From: Planctomycetota bacterium
GTDB taxonomy: Bacteria; Planctomycetota; Planctomycetia; Gemmatales; Gemmataceae
Direction of reading: 5' to 3'
Assembly: GCA_016191165.1 (NCBI GenBank)
Contig: JACPPF010000149.1
Coordinates: 1-64,000, forward strand
Length of the DNA: 64,000 bases
Position numbers and translations under genes: made by a program. The first letter of the stretch is position 1; the number at the start of each line of letters is the position of its first letter. Of the stretch, positions 16,808 through 26,012 are shown piece by piece. The notes under the pieces are model-generated. The model made no database searches and was not told where the DNA came from. It was given only the letters and a program-made list of their open reading frames with translations.

Positions 16808-17809
16808 ATGGACCGAACGATGACGCAACGCTTTCAGGTGATTGTCACTGACTACCTCTCCGATGCCGGGCCTGAGGTCAAGATTCTCGACGACATCGCG
16901 GAGGTTCGGCTCTTGCAAACCAACGACGAGACCGACCTCGTGAAGCGCGGGGCCGATGCCGATGTCGTACTCGTCTATCACGACATTCATTTGACCGAAA
17001 AATCAATCAGCGTCTTGAGCAAGTGTCGGGGCATCATCCGCTGTGGCGTGGGATATGACAACGTCGATTTGGAGGCGTCAGGCAGGCGCGGCATCGTGGT
17101 GTGCAACGTGCCCGATTACGGAACCGAGGAAGTCGCCGATCACGCGCTGATGTTGCTGATCGCCATCGCCCGGCGGTTTCTCCTCGTCAACCAGGCGGTC
17201 CGCGCCGGCGTCTGGGATGCGCAAACCGCGTTCGGCACTCCGCGCCTGCGCGGGCGCACGCTCGGCGTCATCGGTTGCGGCCGCATCGGCACGGCGATGG
17301 TGCTGCGCGCCCGTGCCATCGGCATGCGCGTCGTCATCTTCGATCCCTACAAGCCCGACGGCGTGGAGAAGGCTCTTGGCGTCGAGCGCGTGCATCGCCT
17401 GGAAGACCTGCTCGCGCAGGCCGAGTTCGTCAGCCTGCACTGTCCGCTGACGAGCGAGACGCGGCACATTCTCAACGCGAAGACGCTGTCGCTGTTGCCG
17501 CGGGGCGCCTACGTCATCAACACGGCGCGTGGCCCATGTGTTGACGCGGACGGGTTGCTGCCGGCGCTCGATTCGGGGCAGGTGGCCTACGCAGCCCTGG
17601 ACGTGGTGGAGGTGGAGCCGCTCGCCGATGAACGGCTGCGCAAGCATCCCAAGGTTGTGCTGACGCCGCACTCGGCGTTCTATTCGATTGAGGGCTTCCA
17701 GGAGATGCGCTCCAAGGGTGCAACGGAAGCGCGGCGGATGCTGACGGGCGAGCGCGTGCGGAACCCGGTCAATTTGAATGCGTTGAAGAACGCCCGATGC
17801 ACGGTTTGA
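16808..17809 (+). CDS. D-isomer-specific 2-hydroxyacid dehydrogenase (CtBP-like)
   Basis: A 333-residue NAD-dependent dehydrogenase. The Rossmann motif GVIGCGRIGTAM is near residue 154; catalytic Arg is in NTARGPCVD, Glu in VVEVEP and His in LTPHSAFYS. The proportions match C-terminal-binding-protein-like members of the phosphoglycerate dehydrogenase superfamily; the substrate is not predictable. The start is uncertain: ATG 16808 is 4 bp from a palindromic repeat and lacks a clear ribosome binding site, and ATG 16820 (MTQRFQVIVTDY) is an alternative. Convergent with the next gene. Confidence 0.9.
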   Translation: MDRTMTQRFQVIVTDYLSDAGPEVKILDDIAEVRLLQTNDETDLVKRGADADVVLVYHDIHLTEKSISVLSKCRGIIRCGVGYDNVDLEASGRRGIVVCNVPDYGTEEVADHALMLLIAIARRFLLVNQAVRAGVWDAQTAFGTPRLRGRTLGVIGCGRIGTAMVLRARAIGMRVVIFDPYKPDGVEKALGVERVHRLEDLLAQAEFVSLHCPLTSETRHILNAKTLSLLPRGAYVINTARGPCVDADGLLPALDSGQVAYAALDVVEVEPLADERLRKHPKVVLTPHSAFYSIEGFQEMRSKGATEARRMLTGERVRNPVNLNALKNARCTV

Positions 17810-17828
17810 GTGTTGGTTTGGTCCGTGT

Positions 17829-18668
17829 CTACGCCGCTCGCTTGGCATGGTCGCCGTGCCGCACGGCATCCTCCGCGAAATGCTCCGAGGTGGCCCGCCC
17901 CTGATTTTTGCGCACCCCCAGCAACACCAGCAACCGCCGGCGCGCCTCGCGCAGCGGCCTGGCAACCAGGCGGTGTAAGCGAATCCACCACGGCTTGGCT
18001 GGCAATGCCTGAGTGCCTTCGCCAAGTGACGTTCGCAGCTTGCGCTCGTGTTTACGCAGGTGGTAATTGTCGATCCACTGAAGTTGTCGAAGGAACCAGC
18101 GTTGGAACGGGCCCAGCAGCCCCGTGGGCTCGGGCAGCATGAAGCTTACCTGGAAGTCGATGAGATGCGGCTTGCCGTCCGCGCCGACGAGGATGTTCTC
18201 CCGTTTGTGCAAATCGACATACGCCATCTGGCGGCGGTGCACTTCCTCAAAAGCCGTCTTCAGTTCGTGGATGAAGGCTTCACCGACCACCTCATACCGG
18301 CCCAGCGGGTGTCCCTCGACGAAATCGTGAGCGACCGCGAAACGCAACTCCATGCCGTTCAACATCACCGGTCCGCAAAGACGGGGCACGCTGGGCAAAT
18401 CAGCCAGCCGGCGGTAGTGACCCGCCTCGCGCCGCGCAAGCCAACGCCCCAGCCATTTCATCGGAAACCCCAGAACACTTTGCTGGCGATTGAACTTGCA
18501 GACAACCTTTTTCGCCCCACCTTGGTAAATCGCCGTGGCCGCCCAGGAATCGTGCTTGAACAGTTCGAGCAAGTGAAAGGTCTCGCCATCAATCTCAACA
18601 AAGCTCGGCGGCTCCTGTTTACCAAGAGCGCGAAAGAGTGCCGGCCGTGGCTTGCCTCGCTCGGACAT
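17829..18668 (-). CDS. Protein-kinase-fold protein (lipopolysaccharide-kinase/RIO-like)
   Basis: A 279-residue protein of the kinase-like superfamily. AYVDLHKRENILV is the catalytic loop (Asp and Asn kept) and HLIDFQVSF matches the metal-binding DFG as DFQ. The lysine is probably in KKVVCKFN. The C-terminal 90 residues are rich in Arg, Trp and His, consistent with membrane association. Such proteins often phosphorylate sugars in cell-envelope glycans. The ATG at 18668 is chosen because AGGA lies 9 bp upstream. No operon partner. Confidence 0.7.
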   Translation of the reverse strand: MSERGKPRPALFRALGKQEPPSFVEIDGETFHLLELFKHDSWAATAIYQGGAKKVVCKFNRQQSVLGFPMKWLGRWLARREAGHYRRLADLPSVPRLCGPVMLNGMELRFAVAHDFVEGHPLGRYEVVGEAFIHELKTAFEEVHRRQMAYVDLHKRENILVGADGKPHLIDFQVSFMLPEPTGLLGPFQRWFLRQLQWIDNYHLRKHERKLRTSLGEGTQALPAKPWWIRLHRLVARPLREARRRLLVLLGVRKNQGRATSEHFAEDAVRHGDHAKRAA

Positions 18669-18802
18669 GATTGGGTTCCTGGCGTTGCTTGGTGAAATGG
18701 CGCAATCGTTTTTTTCATCGGCAAAGTTCACCAGGAACTTGAGAGATTTCTTGCGAAAAACGGCCTGGTTCAAATCCATCGATTTTAGGGTAACAAACAA
18801 TC

Positions 18803-18880
18803 AGCGAGCCGCCGGGCTTGTCCCGGCGGTGAACCAAGGCGAATCGGAATGCACCGCCGGGACAAGCCCGGCGGCTCGCT
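18803..18880. repeat. REP doublet (REPIN-like)
   Basis: A perfect 29-bp inverted repeat: arms 18803-18831 and 18852-18880, each itself a GCCGCCGGGCTTG hairpin, separated by 20 bp. The architecture resembles the doublets beside the RAYT gene near 33 kb, although the core differs (GGGCTTGTCCCGG against GGGCGTAAGCCC). Confidence 0.85.
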
Positions 18881-18933
18881 GTGACCTTTACTTGAACCGG
18901 GCCCGAAAAACCACGCGCGAGCTTCGGGCCCCC

Positions 18934-20679
18934 TCAGCCCGTCTGGCGCTTGCCGCGCGGTCTCACGTCGAACAGGGCGAAGATTTCGTCCTCATTCAGC
19001 CCCAGCGACGGGGGCGGGCCGTTCTGCCCGAGCATCTCCTCGAAGAGTTGCCGCTTCTTTTCCAGCACCTCGGCAATGCGGCCCTCGATGGTGTCCTGGC
19101 AGATGAAGCGTTTCACAAAAACCGTTTCTTTCTGCCCGATGCGGTGGGCGCGGTTGATCGCCTGATCCTCGATGGCAGGGTTCCACCAGCGGTCGAACAA
19201 GAAAACGTAGTTCGTGAACTGAAGGTTGAGCCCGACGCTGCCGGTTCCGTAGCTCATCAGGAGTACGTGTTTTGACTTATCAGTCTTGAAGCGGTCCAGG
19301 ATGGGCTGGCGTTCGCGCTGGGGAATCTTGCCGTGATATTGCATCGGCCCGAACGGTTGCAGCGCTTGCGCCAGGGTTTCGAGCGGCTCGACCCACTGCG
19401 AAAAGACAATCGCCTTGCGGCCATTCTCGGCGACCTCATCCATGTCGGCCACGATCTGTTCCAGCTTGGCGCTGTCGCCGGTGCGCGGGTCGAAATTGCA
19501 AATTTGCTTGAGTCTCAGCACCAGCTCGAAAACGTGCTGCACCGTGACCGTTTCCCCCAGTTCGTTGAGATGGATGACGCCTTCTGACTCGGCCAGATCA
19601 TAGCTGGCGCGCTGCGCGGGCGACAGATCGAGGTAAACGTCCTGGATGACCTTGGGGGGCATGTCGGTCATCACTTCTTCCTTGACGCGGCGAAGGATGG
19701 CATCGCGCGTCAACTCGGGCAGCAGTTTGACCGGCGTATCGGGCGGCACGCGATCGGGGTCGATGAACGCGAAGAGGTTGATCAGATCGTCGATGCGATT
19801 CTCGATCGGCGTGCCCGTCATCGCCCAGCTGCGATCGCGCGAGATCGACCGGGCGACCCGGGCCGCCTTGGATTCGCGGTTCTTGATGCGTTGCGCCTCA
19901 TCGAGAACGACGATATCGAAATGCACCTCGGGGTCGCCGACGAAGTCCTCGTCGCGCGTCAACAGTTCGTAGTTGACCAGTTTGACAGGACATTTCGACG
20001 CATACCATTGCGCCTTGCGCGCGGAAACGTCGCCGCCGAGGACCTCGTAGGGCAGGTCGGCGGCCCAAAGCTTCAACTCGCGCGTCCAGTTGACCACCAG
20101 CGGCTTCGGGCACACGATCAACGCGCGGTGAATCAACCCGCTCTGGAAAAGAAGCCGCAGCGCGATGATGACTTGCGCCGTCTTGCCCAGACCCATCTCG
20201 TCAGCGATCAGGGCCGCGTAACGAGGCATCAAAAAGGCAATGCCCTTGATCTGATACGGGTAGGGCGGGAACGGCAACTCAACCTGCTTGTTCGCGAACA
20301 GGTTTTCAAGCGGCGGCTGGAGGAGATAGAGGAGCCGATCCTTGAACATCACCATATCGCTCGGTGGCTTGACGCGGGTTTTCGCGCGCGCTTGAGCTGG
20401 TTCGTTTTTTGGTTTGTCTGGCCGCGGAGCCGCCTCCGGCAACGGATCGTCCGGCGACGGGAACCGCCACCCCTGCGTGCTGACCTCGACCGACAGTTTG
20501 CCAAGCGTGCGCACCCAGGGCAGCCCCTTGAGCAAGCCGACTTCGCGCGTGGTAATCTGTAAAGGCCGATCGAAGGCCGGCAGCGAGCGCACGCCGGAGC
20601 TCGCCACCAGAGAGATCTCGTCGCAGTCGATTGCCGGACACAGTTCGTAGATTTCAAGCAGTTGTTCGTCCATGACCAT
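18934..20679 (-). CDS. SNF2/RAD54-family DEAD/H helicase
   Basis: A 581-residue Swi2/Snf2 ATPase that probably translocates on DNA or remodels protein-DNA complexes. Motif I is DEMGLGKTAQ (160-169), motif II LDEAQRIK, motif III TGTPIENR, motif V GTGSVGLNLQ and motif VI QAINRAHRIGQ; all are intact. Residues 1-105 have no recognised domain and include a Pro-rich linker. I start it at 20679 (MVMDEQLLEIYE), because a longer frame would be antisense to the divergent gene at 20797. No SWIM zinc finger is seen. Confidence 0.93.
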   Translation of the reverse strand: MVMDEQLLEIYELCPAIDCDEISLVASSGVRSLPAFDRPLQITTREVGLLKGLPWVRTLGKLSVEVSTQGWRFPSPDDPLPEAAPRPDKPKNEPAQARAKTRVKPPSDMVMFKDRLLYLLQPPLENLFANKQVELPFPPYPYQIKGIAFLMPRYAALIADEMGLGKTAQVIIALRLLFQSGLIHRALIVCPKPLVVNWTRELKLWAADLPYEVLGGDVSARKAQWYASKCPVKLVNYELLTRDEDFVGDPEVHFDIVVLDEAQRIKNRESKAARVARSISRDRSWAMTGTPIENRIDDLINLFAFIDPDRVPPDTPVKLLPELTRDAILRRVKEEVMTDMPPKVIQDVYLDLSPAQRASYDLAESEGVIHLNELGETVTVQHVFELVLRLKQICNFDPRTGDSAKLEQIVADMDEVAENGRKAIVFSQWVEPLETLAQALQPFGPMQYHGKIPQRERQPILDRFKTDKSKHVLLMSYGTGSVGLNLQFTNYVFLFDRWWNPAIEDQAINRAHRIGQKETVFVKRFICQDTIEGRIAEVLEKKRQLFEEMLGQNGPPPSLGLNEDEIFALFDVRPRGKRQTG

Positions 20680-20796
20680 TTCTTCGGCCACACCGCTGCC
20701 GGCTTGGCATTCGCGCGACCCATTGTGAACGCTAAGCCGCGCGGGGCGGCTATAATAATCGGCAACTTCAACGCAGCTTGCCCAGGGAACGAATCC

Positions 20797-22227
20797 ATGA
20801 CCAACGTCAAGACCTATCAATCCTACCGCGGCCTGCCGTCGCTTGCCGGTCTGGCATCCATCGAAGACGCCGCCAGGCCTGGTCTGAGTGTGGAGGCCTG
20901 CGTTGCGCGACTCAAAGGTTACCACTACGCTTTCCTGCGCATGCACGAGATCTTCACGGCGCGGATCACCGCCGAGCCGATCTATGAATTGAAGACCGGC
21001 TTCGCGCATCATGCGTACCTTTGTGCCGAGCACGTCGCGGCGCTGCGGCAACGCATCGGCGAGATGCGCGAGCCGCCGCTGGGTCTGGAAGAAATTCCGC
21101 ACGAGGCGCTGCAAATCTTTTTCGACGAAATCCGCGCCGCCCCGACGACCGAGGCCCTTTTGCTTGGCATCTACGAGAAGGCGCTGCCTGCCCTGAATGC
21201 GGCGATTGAACGACATCTGCGCGACACCAATCCGATTGCGGACGCTCCGTCGGTGCGCGTCCTGCGTTTCGCCCACCTGGAAATCGACGACATGCTCGAC
21301 TTCGGGCGCAAGGGCATCGAATGCCTGGTTGATGACGCGACCTACGCAACGTACCGCGCGTGGTTGACTGGGCTGGACGAGCTGTTGGCGATGAGTGGGG
21401 CGTTGGCCGGCGCCGCGCGGGCGCTAAACGGGGAACCGACGCGCCGATTTTCCGCGTCGCCCCACGTGTACGATCGCGCTCCAAAACGCGATGAGCGGTT
21501 CCAGGATGTCTGGAACCAGGGCGTCAACGCCGAGGCGTTTCTCTACACGCCCGAGATGCCCGCGAAGGCCAAAACCGTGATGATGCTCTACAAACGCCTG
21601 CGCGAGATCGATGTTCCCGAAATGATGGCGAGCATCATCGTCGAGACAAAAGGCAAGCCGTGGGACTACTATCGCGACATGTCGCGCCAGCTCTGGGATG
21701 AAGCCCGCCATGCCATGATGGGCGAGGTCGGCTTCGTCGCGCTCGGCGTCGATTGGACCAGGGCCTGCATCACCGTCAACTGGTCGCACCGCCTCAACAC
21801 CGAATGCACGCCGATCGAACGCCACGCGGTCCTCTACTTCATCGAGCAGGGCCTGATGACCAAGACCGGCAAGCGCTACGAATGGGAAGTCGGCGTCGAA
21901 TCGGGCATCCCCCTCATGGCGACGATTCAGGACTACGACTGGGCCGACGAGGTCCTGCACGCCCAGCTCGGCCGGCTCTGGTACATCCCGGAAATGGGGG
22001 ACTGGAAAAAAGCGCTCGACTACGGCGACCAGTGCTGGTCGCGCATCCTGAGCAACTGGCAAGCCGTCAAGGACCAGGGCCTGACCCGGCACGCCAACTG
22101 GTGGCCCGACATCTATCGGCAAGCGTGTGAAGCGTGGGGCGAGCCGCCCGACGCCAACGCGCTGGCATTCGCGGAGACCTATGAGGCGGCGCGCGCGGAT
22201 TTGAAGGGGGTGGGGGGGAGTGCGTGA
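20797..22227 (+). CDS. Ferritin-like di-iron protein, uncharacterised
   Basis: A 476-residue soluble protein with Glu/His motifs of the ferritin-like superfamily: LCAEHVAALR early, RFAHLEIDDML in the middle, then SRQLWDEARHAMMGE, and YDWADEVLHAQLGRLW near the end. The two ExxH-like pairs (DEARH and DEVLH) suggest a carboxylate-bridged di-iron site, hence an oxidase, oxygenase or iron-binding role. The ATG at 20797 has AGGGA upstream. It is divergent from the SNF2 gene. I do not recognise a specific enzyme. Confidence 0.75.
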   Translation: MTNVKTYQSYRGLPSLAGLASIEDAARPGLSVEACVARLKGYHYAFLRMHEIFTARITAEPIYELKTGFAHHAYLCAEHVAALRQRIGEMREPPLGLEEIPHEALQIFFDEIRAAPTTEALLLGIYEKALPALNAAIERHLRDTNPIADAPSVRVLRFAHLEIDDMLDFGRKGIECLVDDATYATYRAWLTGLDELLAMSGALAGAARALNGEPTRRFSASPHVYDRAPKRDERFQDVWNQGVNAEAFLYTPEMPAKAKTVMMLYKRLREIDVPEMMASIIVETKGKPWDYYRDMSRQLWDEARHAMMGEVGFVALGVDWTRACITVNWSHRLNTECTPIERHAVLYFIEQGLMTKTGKRYEWEVGVESGIPLMATIQDYDWADEVLHAQLGRLWYIPEMGDWKKALDYGDQCWSRILSNWQAVKDQGLTRHANWWPDIYRQACEAWGEPPDANALAFAETYEAARADLKGVGGSA

Positions 22228-22229
22228 GT

Positions 22230-22523
22230 TCAGGGCAAGAGAATCTCACGCAGAATAACGCGGCCTGTATCCGTGAATACATCACCTGCTGGAAAAACCT
22301 CGTCGGTTGCGACGTCGCTAGGGCGATTGCGCAATGTCAGCTTGCTATTCAGCCACCAGCCGCGGTCGGTCGAAATCCGCAAGCGCTCGCTTGCGTCATC
22401 CGTTAGCGTTTGAAGATTCAGGCTGACCCAAAACATCTCAAAAAGTTGCGGATCGGTTAAGATTGCAACGGCACGGCCATCCAGTTCGACAATCCATCGC
22501 GCTGTCAGTTCGTCCTTTGTCAT
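22230..22523 (-). CDS. Hypothetical 97-residue protein
   Basis: A small acidic protein starting MTKDELTARWIVELDG. No motif or membrane segment is recognised. It begins 6 bp after the stop of the DUF4058 gene on the same strand, so the two are almost certainly co-transcribed. Its end is only 3 bp from the convergent ferritin-like gene. Confidence 0.65.
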   Translation of the reverse strand: MTKDELTARWIVELDGRAVAILTDPQLFEMFWVSLNLQTLTDDASERLRISTDRGWWLNSKLTLRNRPSDVATDEVFPAGDVFTDTGRVILREILLP

Positions 22524-22529
22524 GGTTTT

Positions 22530-23315
22530 CTATTTCCGCAGCTTCTTCTTCCGCAACAGCTCGTCGATCCACTTCGCGTTCTTCTTCGACAGCGGCGGCG
22601 GGCACTCTTGGCTGTAGTCGATGCGCCGGCCCGTTGCTGTTTCGCAGCATCGGTCCAGCACGGTCTGCAAATCCACGACCACATCCGTGTCCTTTTTCGA
22701 TAGGGGCACATGGATGCGCGGCAGACGATCTTGCAGCGGAATCGGCCAGCACTCAAATTTACTCCGCGAGCGGCCGCGGTGCAGACAGACGAGGTAGTCC
22801 CAGTGGTTTTCCGGCAACGTGTCGAGTTGCACCGCGACGGTATGCTCGCCGGCGCGGAGAAAGTCAATCTCCATGAGGTGAGTCGTGCTGCGAAGAACAC
22901 GCGCCTGTTTCCGCAGATACAACGTTCTCCCCTTGCCTGGCGTTTTGTTGGCGGGGCTCAGCAATTCAATGACGGCAATCAGTTTCCCCGGATCAGGTCC
23001 CATGCGAATCTTGATAAACGGTTCGCGGATTTCCTCGGCCCAGTACTCGACTTCCAGCGGTGGATCGGCTTCCAGGATCGCCGTCGTGCCGTTGCGCCCT
23101 TTCTTTTTTTGAGCGTGCTTGGCGACAAAGACATCCGGATACATCCCGTTGGACGGCGCCGAGGTATAGACGCGCACCCCCAGATCGGCCGAGTGATTTT
23201 CCGGCAGCAACGGATCAATCGCATCGGCGAGATAGGTGATGAAGCGTTGATGGAAACTTGGCCAAAGGGAAGGCTTCTCCAAAAAGGGATTCATGCCCGG
23301 AAACGGATTTGGCAT
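22530..23315 (-). CDS. DUF4058 family protein
   Basis: A 261-residue protein with the family's diagnostic opening MPNPFPGMNPFLEKP. The family is frequent in cyanobacteria and planctomycetes and has no established function. VIELLSPANKTPGKGR in the middle has an (E/D)-x-SP-x-NK pattern seen in the family and reminiscent of nuclease-like folds (inference). GGAG lies 9 bp upstream of the ATG. Residues near the end are Lys rich. It forms a two-gene operon with the small gene at 22230-22523. Confidence 0.9.
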   Translation of the reverse strand: MPNPFPGMNPFLEKPSLWPSFHQRFITYLADAIDPLLPENHSADLGVRVYTSAPSNGMYPDVFVAKHAQKKKGRNGTTAILEADPPLEVEYWAEEIREPFIKIRMGPDPGKLIAVIELLSPANKTPGKGRTLYLRKQARVLRSTTHLMEIDFLRAGEHTVAVQLDTLPENHWDYLVCLHRGRSRSKFECWPIPLQDRLPRIHVPLSKKDTDVVVDLQTVLDRCCETATGRRIDYSQECPPPLSKKNAKWIDELLRKKKLRK

Positions 23316-23540
23316 ATGCGTGCTCCTCGAAATCGTTGATGCCCATATTATGCCAGGTTCGCCCGGCGGCGTGAAGTCAATTCCGGCGGTTCGACGGGTT
23401 CACAAGCCAGCCTGCCGCGCGATGGACGGGTTCTTCACTGGCTTCGTGGTTTGCATGGCCGGAAAAAAATAATGGAGGGTTCTCGGCGATCAAAAACGGA
23501 TACAATTTATCACATCAATCGAACTCCCAGGATGGTAACC

Positions 23541-25850
23541 ATGCGAAATCGGCTTGCACCATGGCTGTTCCTGTTCGTCCCCGTGTTCGCTGCCGCCAAT
23601 CCGCCGTCGGCGTCGTACATCTTTCCCGCGGGCGGGCAACGCGGGACCAAGGTCGCGGTGCGCGTCGGCGGGTTGTTCCTGCATCAAAAGTGCGGCTTCG
23701 AGATGCTCGGCCCGGGCATCAAGGCGCCCGCCTTCCTCACGCGCGCCACGACCACCTGGTTCGAAGGCCCGCTCCTGCCGCTGCCCGATTCGCAACGTCA
23801 GGAGGATTATCCCAAGGACATGGCCGGAACGCTCGACATCACCGCCAGCGCGACGCCCGGCATCTATGCCTGGCGCGTCTGGACCGCACAGGGGGCGACC
23901 CCTTCGATGAAGTTCCAGGTCGGTGATTTGCCCGAGATAGTTGAAAACGAAATTGATGGCGATCCGGTCCCCGCCAAGGTGACCCTGCCGGTGACGATCA
24001 ATGGCCGAATCTTTCCACGTGAGGACATCGACGTCTATTCGTTCAGCGCGCGCAAGGGCCAGTCCGTGCGCTGCGAGGTTCACGCGGCCCGCCTCGGCTC
24101 ACCGCTGGACGCACGCCTCGAAGTGCGTGATTCCCAGGGCCGGCGCATCGCCGAAAGCGACGCGCCGACGGGCGGCGATCCCGTGTTGCGCTTCACCGCC
24201 CCCGCCGACGGCGAATATCACATTCGCATCGACGATGTCCGCAGAACCGGCGGGCAGGCGTTTGTTTACCGCCTGACCCTTTCGTCCGACTTGCACGTCG
24301 AACGCGTCTATCCCCTTGGAGGCCAGCGCGGCAAGTCCGTGGATTTTGAAATCGTCGGCCAAAACGCGCCGCCGCGAATCACCCACGTGATGCGCAAGCA
24401 GGCCGACGCCGGCCGTCATCTCGACCACTTCAAAATCGGCACAAAGTATTCCAACCCGGCGTTGCTGGATCTCGACGAGTTCCCGGAATTTGTTTTCGAG
24501 AAAGACGCCACGAAGGCGATCGCGTATCCCGCCGTCCTCAATGGCCGAATCGCGAAGCCAGGCGATGTCAATCCATGGAAGCTGCAAGGAAAAAAAGGGG
24601 ACACCTGGAACGTCGACTTGCGGGCGACCAGGTTGGGCTCCAGGCTCGACGGCGTTGTCACGATTCTGGATTCCGCGGGCAAGCAGATGGCAAGGGCTGA
24701 AGCCGGCGCCAACGATCCGAGCCTGACATTCAAGGTCCCCGCCGATGGCGCCTACACTGTGCAGGTGCAGGATCGCTTCCGCTCGCGCGGCGGCCCGGAG
24801 TTTGCTTATCGCTTGCGCATCGCGCCGCCGGAGAAGGTCGGCTTTCGGCTCTGGCTCGCCAGCGACGCGGTCACGGTTCCGCGCAAAGGAACCGGCAAAC
24901 TCAAGCTCAACGTCGATCGCCTGGGCGGGTTCAAGGAACCCATTCGCCTGACCGTGCAAGGCTTGCCGAAAGGCGTCACGGTCGCGCCGGCGCAGATCAA
25001 CGCCAATCAGACAACGGTTGATCTCACGTTCAAGGCGGACGACAGCGCCAAAATCGCGGCGACGCGCCTGATGATCCTGGGCGTCGGCAAGATCGCCGGC
25101 GCCGATTCGAACCGGACCGCAAAACTGCGCCGCGCGCCGGGCGCGCACACCGTGGATAGCGTCCGACTGGCCGTCGCCTTGCCGACGCCGTTTGTCATCA
25201 AGGGGGTCTACGACATGGGTTTCGCCCCGCGCGGCGGGATACACAAGCGCACCTACAAGATCGAACGCAACGGCTTCGACGGCCCCATCGTCGTCAGCCT
25301 CACCGACAAGCAAGCCCGGCATTTGCAAGGCGTCACCGGGCCGACCATCACCGTTCCCGCCGGCGTATCGAATTTCACCTACTCCGCCTTCTTGCCTCCC
25401 TGGATGGAGACCGGCCGAACTTGCCGGGTGTGCGTCATGGGCGTCGGCGTCGTCAAGGAACCGGACGGCTCGCTTCACGAGGTGTCGTTCAGTTCGGTGA
25501 ACCAGAATGAACAGCTCGTTTGCGTCGTCGGCCCCGGCCGGCTGGCGCTGGAAACGGAACGCACCTCCTACACCGCCATCCCCGGCAAGCAATTCACGAT
25601 TGCCGTGAAGATCAACCGCGGCCAGGGCGTGCAAGGTCCAGTCGAACTCGAGCTGGTCACCCCCTCCCACCTGCGCGGCTTGACCGGAATGAAAGCAACG
25701 GTCGGCGCCAAGGAAGCCCGCGGCCAGCTCATCATAACCTGCGACAAGACGCTGTCGGGCCCGTTCAATATGCCCGTGATCGTCCGCGCCACCTTGAGGC
25801 AAAACGGCGAGCCGATTGTCGCCGAGGCCAGGCTGGACGTGCAGCCGTGA
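23541..25850 (+). CDS. Secreted PPC-domain/beta-sandwich protein
   Basis: A 769-residue exported protein. The ATG at 23541 opens the signal peptide MRNRLAPWLFLFVPVFAA and is preceded by AGGA. Two segments with PxGGQRGxxV (near residues 31 and 262) mark IPT-like beta sandwiches. Regions with PADGEYHIRIDD and PADGAYTVQVQD are pre-peptidase C-terminal (PPC) domains. No protease active site is seen. Such proteins usually accompany planctomycete cytochrome/dehydrogenase genes, as here (162 bp before the next gene, separated by a repeat). The role is unknown; probably cell-surface binding. Confidence 0.85.
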   Translation: MRNRLAPWLFLFVPVFAAANPPSASYIFPAGGQRGTKVAVRVGGLFLHQKCGFEMLGPGIKAPAFLTRATTTWFEGPLLPLPDSQRQEDYPKDMAGTLDITASATPGIYAWRVWTAQGATPSMKFQVGDLPEIVENEIDGDPVPAKVTLPVTINGRIFPREDIDVYSFSARKGQSVRCEVHAARLGSPLDARLEVRDSQGRRIAESDAPTGGDPVLRFTAPADGEYHIRIDDVRRTGGQAFVYRLTLSSDLHVERVYPLGGQRGKSVDFEIVGQNAPPRITHVMRKQADAGRHLDHFKIGTKYSNPALLDLDEFPEFVFEKDATKAIAYPAVLNGRIAKPGDVNPWKLQGKKGDTWNVDLRATRLGSRLDGVVTILDSAGKQMARAEAGANDPSLTFKVPADGAYTVQVQDRFRSRGGPEFAYRLRIAPPEKVGFRLWLASDAVTVPRKGTGKLKLNVDRLGGFKEPIRLTVQGLPKGVTVAPAQINANQTTVDLTFKADDSAKIAATRLMILGVGKIAGADSNRTAKLRRAPGAHTVDSVRLAVALPTPFVIKGVYDMGFAPRGGIHKRTYKIERNGFDGPIVVSLTDKQARHLQGVTGPTITVPAGVSNFTYSAFLPPWMETGRTCRVCVMGVGVVKEPDGSLHEVSFSSVNQNEQLVCVVGPGRLALETERTSYTAIPGKQFTIAVKINRGQGVQGPVELELVTPSHLRGLTGMKATVGAKEARGQLIITCDKTLSGPFNMPVIVRATLRQNGEPIVAEARLDVQP

Positions 25851-25863
25851 GCACTGGCCTTTG

Positions 25864-25994
25864 GTTCTCGCAAAGGCGCAAAGGACGCAAAGAAAAACAA
25901 GGGACCGGAAGAACGAGGAAGCACAAAAAGGCGCACGATTCCACGTGCTTGCCTCTCTTGAAATTCTTTGCGTCCTTTGCGCCTTTGCGAGAAC
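25864..25994. repeat. Inverted repeat of the TCGCAAAGGCGCAAAGG family
   Basis: The left arm at 25864-25892 and the right arm at 25966-25994 are inverted copies of GTTCTCGCAAAGGCGCAAAG..., with about 73 bp between. The second copy is at 28787-28918, so the two copies bracket the gene at 26013-28775. Confidence 0.9.
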
Positions 25995-26012
25995 TTGAAA
26001 CCTGAGTTCATC

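Noticed and set aside
18803-18880. REP doublet as a rho-independent terminator
   Set aside because: No T tract follows on either strand, and its architecture is that of the dispersed doublets.
20680-21276. A longer N-terminus for the SNF2 protein
   Set aside because: This part is antisense to the well-supported divergent gene at 20797-22227 and carries no domain.
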